DNA from: Bacillota bacterium
GTDB taxonomy: Bacteria > Bacillota > Clostridia > Christensenellales > SZUA-584
Direction of reading: 5' to 3'
Assembly (NCBI GenBank): GCA_023461435.1
Contig: JAEYLC010000010.1
Span: 248,001 to 312,000 of the forward strand
Length of the DNA stretch: 64,000 bases
Shown here one piece after another: positions 57,935 to 64,000 of the stretch. Position 1 is the stretch's first letter, and each line of letters begins with the position of its first letter. The notes below the pieces were generated by a model. It worked only from the letters and a program-made list of their open reading frames with translations. It ran no database searches and had not been told where the DNA came from. The position numbers and the translations under genes are program-made.

Positions 57935-58897
57935 ATGAAAAAGATACTGGTATTTTTAACGATAGCGGCGATGTTGCTGATGGTGTTCGCGGGATGCTCG
58001 GCAACCAAGTCGGACGGCGGCGATTATTATGCGACAGGTGAAGCCGCTGAGATGCCAATGCCGGCTGCTGAAGACGCTTCGGCAGAGGCCGCGTCGCCGC
58101 AGGAATCCGCCGCGCCCGCCAGTGGCGAAGCGGGGCTCAATTACGACAGCGCCATACTGTCTCCCGATGTCAGCCGAAAAATCGTTTACTACGGCAGCTT
58201 TCAGATACGCACGAAGAATTTCGACGCGGATTACGACAGCCTGCTCGCGGCGCTTAATCAGCTCGGCGGGTATATCGAATCTTCCTCGGTATCGGGCAGC
58301 AAGCCGGAGAAATGGGACGATGCGGGACGGTATGCGAGCCTGACGCTGCGCGTGCCCAGCGGAAAGTTCAGCCAATTTACAGGCATGCTCGGCAGCCTCG
58401 GAGAAACAATTTCGAGCTCGGTCAGCGGGCAGGATATCTCGCTTCAGTATTTTGATACCGAGACAAAGCTCAAAACATTGCGAACCCGTGAAACGCGGCT
58501 GATGGATCTTTTGAATAAAGCCACGACAATGGAGGATATCGTTGAGCTCGAGAAGGCGCTCGGTGATGTGTCGTATGAGATCCAGATGCTCGAAACGAAT
58601 CTGAGGGATTTTGATAGCCTTATCGATTATTCCACCGTCACAATAGAGATGCAGGAGGTCAATCAGGTGGCGGAGGTGTCGCCGCCGGACGAAGGCATCG
58701 GAACGCGTATCTCGAACGCATTTTATTCGGTGCTCAATGTGCTCGCGGATTTCGGTGAGTTTCTGCTCGTGTTCTTCATCGGTGGTGCGCCGATTATCGT
58801 GCCGCTCGCCGCGGTGGCCGTGCTGATCATCATACTTGTCAAGCGCAGGAAAAAGAAAGCGCTGCCGCAGGTGAATACGCCGGATAACGTGAAATAA
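57935..58897 (+). CDS. DUF4349 lipoprotein
   Basis: 320 residues. Lipoprotein signal with lipobox 'VFAGC' (Cys about 20), low-complexity Ala/Glu/Ser linker to about 70, then the DUF4349 domain: 'SRKIVYYGSFQIRTKNFDADYDSLLAALNQLGGYIES' and a coiled coil ('LETNLRDFDSLIDYSTVTIEMQE'). C-terminal membrane helix ('GGAPIIVPLAAVAVLIIILVKRR'). Similar proteins often lie next to ECF sigma or anti-sigma genes. Function unknown. GGAGGG precedes ATG 57935. Confidence 0.88.
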   Translation: MKKILVFLTIAAMLLMVFAGCSATKSDGGDYYATGEAAEMPMPAAEDASAEAASPQESAAPASGEAGLNYDSAILSPDVSRKIVYYGSFQIRTKNFDADYDSLLAALNQLGGYIESSSVSGSKPEKWDDAGRYASLTLRVPSGKFSQFTGMLGSLGETISSSVSGQDISLQYFDTETKLKTLRTRETRLMDLLNKATTMEDIVELEKALGDVSYEIQMLETNLRDFDSLIDYSTVTIEMQEVNQVAEVSPPDEGIGTRISNAFYSVLNVLADFGEFLLVFFIGGAPIIVPLAAVAVLIIILVKRRKKKALPQVNTPDNVK

Positions 58898-58910
58898 AGG
58901 AGTGTTCGGT

Positions 58911-59660
58911 ATGAAGACAAGAACAATCTTTCTGTGCATTCTGATTTCGGTGATGACGGTGTTTGCCTTATCGGGATGCGCGGTGCGCCCGGACGGGGAG
59001 AGCACGAGCCTTGTGGCCGTGGGTGACGAAACGAAAGAACCGAAATCCATCACAGTGACCGCGCAGGGCAGGGTGACGGCGATGCCCGATGTGGCCTACA
59101 TCACGGTCGGCGTGACCACGCAGGATAAAGATATGCAAAAGGCGCAGGACAGCAATGCGGGCATCATGAACGTGATGACAGAGGCGCTCAAAGGCGCGGG
59201 CCTTGGCGACGACGACATACAGACCGTACAGTACAACGCGTACCCGATCTATGATTATTCGAACAATAAGAATGAGATCGTCAATTACGAGGTCAACAAT
59301 CAGGTGGAGCTGACCATCAAGGATATCGGCCGCGTCGGCGAGTATATTGATATCGCCGTGAATAACGGCGCCAACATGACGAACTCGATCAGCTTCGGCA
59401 TACTTGATCAGCAAGCCGTTTACAACGACGCGCTGAAGCTCGCGGTGGAAGCGGCGAAGTCGAAGGCCGAAACCCTCGCGGCGGCGGGCGGCGTGAAGAT
59501 CATAGGGACGTTGCAAATGTCGGAAAACTCGGCCGGCGGCGGCGTGCTGAGGGAATACCCTCAGGCAGCGATGGACGAAGGGTCATCCGGTTCCACGCCG
59601 ATTTCCTCGGGCAATCTCGATATTGAAGCCAGCGTCACGGTGGTTTACGAAATTGAATAA
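58911..59660 (+). CDS. SIMPL-domain (DUF541) lipoprotein
   Basis: 249 residues. Lipobox 'LSGC' at about 20-23, then the SIMPL domain: 'ITVTAQGRVTAMPDVAYITVGVTTQ' and 'AVYNDALKLAVEAAKSKAETLAAAGGVKI'. SIMPL proteins are extracytoplasmic and linked to stress or assembly of surface complexes; no enzyme role is known. AAGGAG precedes ATG 58911. Co-transcribed with the DUF4349 gene. Confidence 0.9.
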   Translation: MKTRTIFLCILISVMTVFALSGCAVRPDGESTSLVAVGDETKEPKSITVTAQGRVTAMPDVAYITVGVTTQDKDMQKAQDSNAGIMNVMTEALKGAGLGDDDIQTVQYNAYPIYDYSNNKNEIVNYEVNNQVELTIKDIGRVGEYIDIAVNNGANMTNSISFGILDQQAVYNDALKLAVEAAKSKAETLAAAGGVKIIGTLQMSENSAGGGVLREYPQAAMDEGSSGSTPISSGNLDIEASVTVVYEIE

Positions 59661-59676
59661 AGACCAAATCCCCTTG

Positions 59677-59709
59677 GGCCGGAGAGTTACATCTCCGGTC
59701 TTTTTTTTT
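59677..59709 (+). terminator. Terminator after the SIMPL gene
   Basis: A 9-bp stem GGCCGGAGA with TCTCCGGTC (one G-T), 6-nt loop and nine T. Confidence 0.88.
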
Positions 59710-59778
59710 GCGTTTTGCGCGTGTTCATATCGCAGTCGCTTACCGGCCATAATATCTTGTGAAAGGTGGATGCCACAG

Positions 59779-60786
59779 ATGAAGACATTCGTTCCGTCTC
59801 GGGTTTACGCGGAAAAGGGCTGTGAGAGCTACAGGCTCGGCAGAGAGCTCATCGATAAATACTCTTCGATGGGTATTGACATCATTAAAATCGACAACCA
59901 CAACAAGATTCCCGAACTGAGGGAACGGCCTGACTCGGATTTTTCGAAGCTCAAAGATTATCTCGTGCTCGGCATCCGAAAATCGCTCACGCACCAGAGA
60001 AACAACAAGACCTCGGATTTCCTCGTGCCGTATACGTCATCCGGCTGCGCCGCGATGTGCCTTTACTGTTATCTTGTGTGCACCTATTACACGAGCGCGT
60101 ACCTGCGCGTGTTTGTGAACCGCGAAGAGATGATGGAAAAGCTGAAGCGCGCGGCCGATAAATATCCGGGCAGCGTATTCGAGATCGGCAGCAATTCGGA
60201 CCTCGTATTGGAAAACACCGTGAGCGGCAATCTCGAATGGACGATCAAGCAGTTTGCGGAAGTTGATAACGCGCGCATCACGTTGCCCACGAAGTTCAGC
60301 ATGGTGGATTCGCTGCTCGATCTGCCGCACGGGCACAACGTGACGATCCGCATGAGCCTCAATCCGCAGGAGATCATATCTCATGTGGAATTCGGCACCT
60401 CAAAGCTGTTGGATCGCATCGAAGCGCTCAACAAGCTTTATACCGCGGGTTACGATACGGGCATACTCATCGCGCCCATCATCATGGTGGACGGCTACAG
60501 GGTTATGTATGAGAAGCTGTTCGCCGCAATGGCGGAGAAGCTGCTGCCCGGCATCAAAAGCTCGGTGGCGCTTGAGCTTATCTATATGACGTACGGGATG
60601 GTCACCAAGAATATCAACGAGCAGGCTTTTCCGGGGGCCTGGAACCTTTACAACAAGGAGTCGATGGCGTTTTGCGGGCGCAGCCGCTACGGCTATAAGC
60701 GCGACACAAAGGAAGAGGCATCGGAATTCTTCCGCGACCGTATCGCGCATTATTTGCCCGAGGCGAGCATCGCGTATATCGTGTAA
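59779..60786 (+). CDS. splB: Spore photoproduct lyase
   Basis: 335 residues, the usual length. Radical SAM motif 'SGCAAMCLYCYLVCTY' (CX3CX2C). 'MKTFVPSRVYAEKGCESYRLGRELI' and the C-terminal 'SMAFCGRSRYGYKRD' match SplB of Bacillus and Clostridium. It repairs the UV spore photoproduct at germination, supporting a spore-forming host. AGGTGG lies 9 nt before ATG 59779; the frame extends further upstream without good signals. Confidence 0.95.
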   Translation: MKTFVPSRVYAEKGCESYRLGRELIDKYSSMGIDIIKIDNHNKIPELRERPDSDFSKLKDYLVLGIRKSLTHQRNNKTSDFLVPYTSSGCAAMCLYCYLVCTYYTSAYLRVFVNREEMMEKLKRAADKYPGSVFEIGSNSDLVLENTVSGNLEWTIKQFAEVDNARITLPTKFSMVDSLLDLPHGHNVTIRMSLNPQEIISHVEFGTSKLLDRIEALNKLYTAGYDTGILIAPIIMVDGYRVMYEKLFAAMAEKLLPGIKSSVALELIYMTYGMVTKNINEQAFPGAWNLYNKESMAFCGRSRYGYKRDTKEEASEFFRDRIAHYLPEASIAYIV

Positions 60787-60832
60787 GCAAAAAGCCGGTG
60801 ATGAACCGAATTCCGGTATCAGAAGGGCCTTT

Positions 60833-61840
60833 TTAGTCCAGCGCATTCAGCATCGCCAAATATTCATCCGGCAGATCGATATCAAGCGCTTTCATATTCT
60901 CAAGATATTGGCTCTTGTGGCTGAAACCGATGATCGGGATGATCTGCGGGTCGTGACGCAGCAGCCAGGCCAGCGCGAGCTGATTGCCCGTGACACCCAG
61001 CTCCAACGCGAGCTTGTCAACGAGCGCGAGCTTTTCGCGGCTCTTCTCGTTATCGTACAGATGCCGGTTGTAATAGGTCTCGCGCTTTTCTTTGTCGCCG
61101 TAAATACCCTTGAGCAGCGGGGAATAGGCGAGGAACGCCATGCCCTGCTCCTTCATGCACTCGAACATTCGGGAATCGGCATGCTCGACGATGCCGGTAT
61201 CAAGGCTGGTGTCCGGATGCAGATACGAGTATTCCTGCTGCATGGCCATGTATTGCGCATAGTTTTTTTCTTTACTGAGGCGGTTTGCTTCCTCGATCTT
61301 CTGCGCGGTGATGTTGCTGCAGCCGATAAAACGCACCTTGCCCTCTTTGATAAGCTTGGTGAACGCTTCCATCGTCTCTTCAAGCGGCGTGACTTCGTCA
61401 AATACGTGCGCGTAATATAAATCGATGCGGTCGGTCTTGAGCCTTTTCAGGCTGCCCTCCACGCCTTTTTTGATCACGGCAGCGCTCAGACCTTCGTACT
61501 CCTGACGCACGCGATGCCATTCGATCTCACCGTTGACGCGAATACCGTACACATCTTTAAGGCGGCCGCCGACCTTGGTGGCGAGGAATATTTCGTCGCG
61601 GCATCCTCTGTCGCTGAGCCATTCACCGATCACGTTTTCACTCTCATCGCCGATGTATTCGCCGCCGCCCATCCACCAGGAATAGCAGTTTGCGGTGTCG
61701 AGAAAAACACCCCCCTGTTCCCGGAAGTGATCGAGCACCGCAAAAGCGGTCTTCTTATCCATCGCCGTGCCCATCAGCATGCAGCCGAGGCAATATTGGC
61801 TCACCTTGTTTTCCGTGCTTGCGAAAATTACCTGTTTCAT
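60833..61840 (-). CDS. Aldo/keto reductase
   Basis: 335 residues. Catalytic Asp-Tyr in 'FLDTANCYSWW', Lys in 'LATKVGG', His in 'DLYYAHVFDE', and NADP-binding 'VRFIGCSN' and 'IPIIGFSH' strands. It reduces carbonyls with NADPH; substrate unknown. Divergent from a MocR regulator that probably controls it. Confidence 0.92.
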   Translation of the reverse strand: MKQVIFASTENKVSQYCLGCMLMGTAMDKKTAFAVLDHFREQGGVFLDTANCYSWWMGGGEYIGDESENVIGEWLSDRGCRDEIFLATKVGGRLKDVYGIRVNGEIEWHRVRQEYEGLSAAVIKKGVEGSLKRLKTDRIDLYYAHVFDEVTPLEETMEAFTKLIKEGKVRFIGCSNITAQKIEEANRLSKEKNYAQYMAMQQEYSYLHPDTSLDTGIVEHADSRMFECMKEQGMAFLAYSPLLKGIYGDKEKRETYYNRHLYDNEKSREKLALVDKLALELGVTGNQLALAWLLRHDPQIIPIIGFSHKSQYLENMKALDIDLPDEYLAMLNALD

Positions 61841-61879
61841 TTAGATTTCCTCCATATTTCATAGTCGATCATGATTTCC

Positions 61880-61956
61880 ATTGATTACATTAACAGGATA
61901 GTCTATAATTGGCTTAATAAAAGAGCCAATTATTAAATTTATTCAAAGAACCAATT
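61880..61956. promoter_or_regulatory. Divergent promoter-operator region of the MocR/aldo-keto pair
   Basis: TTGATT-18-TATAAT (61880-61909) points rightward. AATTGGCT (61907-61914), AGCCAATT (61924-61931) and AACCAATT (61949-61956) follow. The second and third are direct repeats 25 bp apart and the first is inverted. MocR regulators bind such repeats. Confidence 0.65.
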
Positions 61957-61968
61957 ATGGAGGCCAAT

Positions 61969-63360
61969 ATGTTTGGACTGATCATAAACAGGAGCCTGTC
62001 CGTTCCTATCACGGCGCAGCTGACGCAGCAGCTCCGCGAGGCGATTCTATGCGGGAAGATCACCGCGGGGCAGAAGATGCCGCCCACGCGGCAGCACGCG
62101 AAGGAGCTGGGCATCTCAAGAAATTCCGTGATTATGGCTTATGAACAGCTGATTGCCGAAGGCTACCTGCTGAGCGCGGTGGGCTCAGGCACATACGCGG
62201 CCAATATCGATGTGAGCGCTAAATATCCAAGGAAAGCCGCAAAAGCAAGCCGCTTATGTCTGAACGAAAAAGCGAAAAAGGACATGATCGTTTTCGATCC
62301 CGCCAATCCGGATCTGTCGGTATTTCCCAAGGCGATGTGGGCCAAAACGCTCAGGGATGCGTGTCTCGATGCGACGCCCGATGATTTCGGCTACGGCAGC
62401 CTCGGAGGTCACCCGATACTGATCAAAGCGATTGCGGACTATCTTTACCGGGCTAAGGGCATCTACTGTGAGCATGAGCGGATATTCATCGTTCCGGGCA
62501 CATCCGCCGGTATCGAGCTGATATCGCGGCTGCTGTGCGCGCAAGGCGCCTGCGCAATCACGGAAGACCCGTGCCTCAATTTTGCACGGCACGCCATTGA
62601 AAAGAGCGGGCTCGAAGTGATCCCCGTCGAATCGGATGCGTCGGGCATCTGCACCGACAAGCTGCCGGACACCAACGCCGTCAGACTGATCTATGTGGCG
62701 TCTTCTCATCAGTATCCGCTCGGGGGCGTGCTGCCCGCAAGTCGGCGCATCGCGTTGCTCGAATACGCGCAAAGGCAAGACGCGTTTGTGATCGAGGACG
62801 ATTACGACAGCGAATTTCGCTATCGCGGCGAGCCGATACAATCGCTCTGGCATCTTGACAGCGAACGCGTTGTTCATCTCGGGAGCCTCAGCAACGTGTT
62901 TTCACCATCGCTGCGCATCGCGTATATGATACTGCCCGCTGCTCTGTCAAGGTCCGCCAAAGAGCTGCTCGATTCGATCAACCTATGGACGGATGCGATT
63001 AAGGAAATTGCCGTGGCCCGCTTGATGGAAACAAAGCAGCTCGACCGCCATGTGTTTCAGATGAAAAAAAGATATGAAGCGAAAAGAAAGCACATGATCG
63101 CGCGCCTCAACGCGGCTTTCGGATCGGGCATCACCATATCGGGAGACAACGCGGGGCTTTATCTGATGGTCACGCTGCCGCGCAATTTGACGCCGGAGGA
63201 TTTTGCGGCGTTTGAGCGGGTCGGCATCGACGCCGATTATGTGGAGGACTATGCGATGCTAAAGGGCAGGCATGAAAATCAGCTCGTGCTCGGTTTCGGA
63301 AATCTGAGCATGGAGAAAATTGAAGAAGGGGTCAGGCGGCTTAAAGAATCGCTGTCGTGA
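61969..63360 (+). CDS. MocR/PdxR-type regulator (GntR HTH plus aminotransferase fold)
   Basis: 463 residues. N-terminal winged helix ('ITAQLTQQLREAILCGKITAGQKMPPTRQHAKELGISRNSV') joined to an aminotransferase class I domain. The PLP Lys is expected after 'VVHLGSLSNVFSP': here the position usually occupied by Lys (GSFSK) reads 'GSLSN', so PLP may not be covalently bound. It probably senses a PLP-related or amino ligand and controls the divergent reductase. GGAGG selects ATG 61969. Confidence 0.9.
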   Translation: MFGLIINRSLSVPITAQLTQQLREAILCGKITAGQKMPPTRQHAKELGISRNSVIMAYEQLIAEGYLLSAVGSGTYAANIDVSAKYPRKAAKASRLCLNEKAKKDMIVFDPANPDLSVFPKAMWAKTLRDACLDATPDDFGYGSLGGHPILIKAIADYLYRAKGIYCEHERIFIVPGTSAGIELISRLLCAQGACAITEDPCLNFARHAIEKSGLEVIPVESDASGICTDKLPDTNAVRLIYVASSHQYPLGGVLPASRRIALLEYAQRQDAFVIEDDYDSEFRYRGEPIQSLWHLDSERVVHLGSLSNVFSPSLRIAYMILPAALSRSAKELLDSINLWTDAIKEIAVARLMETKQLDRHVFQMKKRYEAKRKHMIARLNAAFGSGITISGDNAGLYLMVTLPRNLTPEDFAAFERVGIDADYVEDYAMLKGRHENQLVLGFGNLSMEKIEEGVRRLKESLS

Positions 63361-63390
63361 TATAAAGACTGTTTTGATCTGACAACGCTG

Positions 63391-63399
63391 TGCTATAAT
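63391..63399 (+). promoter_or_regulatory. Extended -10 promoter of the RNA methyltransferase gene
   Basis: TGCTATAAT about 20 nt before the start; no convincing -35. Confidence 0.4.
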
Positions 63400-63417
63400 A
63401 ATCCGGCGGAGGAATTT

Positions 63418-64000
63418 ATGCTGAAGAAAAACGATGAAGTTGAAATTCGGATAGACGATCTCACAGTGGAAGGCGCGGGCGTTGGCCGGTATGAGGGCCT
63501 TGCTGTTTTTGTAGCGCGAGCGCTGCCCGGAGAAAAGATAAAAACCAGAATCATCAAGCTGGCCAAAAGCTATGCAGTGGGTCGGCTTATTGAAATCATA
63601 GAGCTGTCGCCTGAGCGCACGGAGCCCTTCTGCGGTGTGTTTGAAGCCTGCGGCGGGTGTACGCTGCAGCATCTTGGCTATGAGCAGCAGATGGCTTTCA
63701 AGGCGCGCCACATCAAGGAGTGCTTCAAGCGCATTGGCGGCATTGAGATCGCGCTACCGCATGTGATGCCGGCGGACAATATCCGCGATTACCGCAACAA
63801 GGCGTCGTTTCCCGTGGCGCCTGTGGACGGCAGGGCGCAGGCCGGTTTTTTCGCGCCGCACAGCCACAGGCTGATCGCGACCGACTGCCCGATACAAAAG
63901 CAGGCCATCAACGATGTGAAAAACAAGGTGATACAGTGGGCGAACGATAATAAGATTAAGCCGTATGACGAGGAAGCGCACACTGGACTGCTGCGGCATA
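63418..64000 (+). CDS. RlmD/RumA-type 23S rRNA (uracil-C5) methyltransferase, N-terminal part
   Basis: The frame runs from ATG 63418 (GGAGGA upstream) to the window edge, 194 codons visible. N-terminal TRAM domain ('DDLTVEGAGVGRYEGLAVFVARALPGEKI'), then the 4Fe-4S Cys cluster 'FCGVFEACGGCTLQHLGYEQQMAFK' and 'IRDYRNKASFPV', typical of RlmCD/RumA enzymes in Firmicutes. The SAM domain is outside the window. Confidence 0.93.
   Translation, partial: MLKKNDEVEIRIDDLTVEGAGVGRYEGLAVFVARALPGEKIKTRIIKLAKSYAVGRLIEIIELSPERTEPFCGVFEACGGCTLQHLGYEQQMAFKARHIKECFKRIGGIEIALPHVMPADNIRDYRNKASFPVAPVDGRAQAGFFAPHSHRLIATDCPIQKQAINDVKNKVIQWANDNKIKPYDEEAHTGLLRH

Noticed and set aside
57956..59053. Leftward open frame of 365 codons under the DUF4349 and SIMPL genes
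   Set aside because: A mirror frame of two real lipoprotein genes with signal peptides; composition (Arg/His/Ile-rich) is typical of antisense shadows.
1..64000. CRISPR arrays, insertion sequences, rRNA genes
   Set aside because: No regularly spaced direct repeats, transposase genes or rRNA sequence were found on either strand.

Overview
The window looks like a chromosomal segment of a spore-forming member of the Clostridia (Firmicutes) with one nearly complete siphovirus prophage inserted in a tRNA cluster. The host assignment is inference. It rests on a SpoVB/MurJ-type flippase next to a YabN-like gene start, a spore photoproduct lyase, a leucine T-box, a BirA-type box before bioY, a ComFB protein, a membrane pyrophosphatase and strong GGAGG-type ribosome binding sites. 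Species cannot be named.

Host, left (1-8557): a YabN-like fragment and a flippase gene read leftward. Then rightward come trmL, a lower-glycolysis operon (pgk, tpiA, gpmI), an NADP-type isocitrate dehydrogenase, a SEC-C protein, and a promoter driving tRNA-Leu(UAG), tRNA-Gly(GCC), tRNA-Gly(UCC) and tRNA-Lys(CUU).

Prophage (about 8532-47008, 38.5 kb): bounded by a perfect 27-bp repeat of the 3' end of tRNA-Lys. Leftward genes are the integrase, a membrane protein and a CI-like repressor. A back-to-back promoter pair with three operator copies separates them from a long rightward early operon. That operon holds small regulators, a membrane-anchored HEXXH protein, a helicase-methyltransferase fusion, an APS-reductase-like PP-loop protein, a replication protein with internal iterons, a radical SAM protein, a C5-type methyltransferase and many small Cys-rich proteins. 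The late module has the standard HK97-like order: HNH, TerS, TerL, portal, protease, capsid, connectors, tail tube, G/GT with a -1 slippery site, tape measure, Dit, Tal, BppU-like fibre, endolysin, holin-like genes, terminator, attachment site.

The most unusual part is 14243-15768. About 1.5 kb inside the early operon encodes almost no protein. It carries four tRNA-like elements, two of them with an encoded CCA end, a G3-U70 pair and a 43- or 65-nt insertion where the anticodon loop should be. A hairpin motif is repeated 0.5 kb apart with a compensatory base-pair change, and a large structured RNA candidate ends at a strong intrinsic terminator. I consider this the best candidate for an undescribed system.

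Host, right (47009-64000): a lone paralogue of the phage's last membrane gene lies just outside attR. It is followed by two membrane proteins, comFB, hppA (K+-dependent signature), T-box-leuACD, bioY, an ECF-type sigma factor gene, two lipoproteins (DUF4349 and SIMPL), splB, a divergent aldo/keto reductase-MocR pair, and the start of an RlmD/RumA-type RNA methyltransferase gene.
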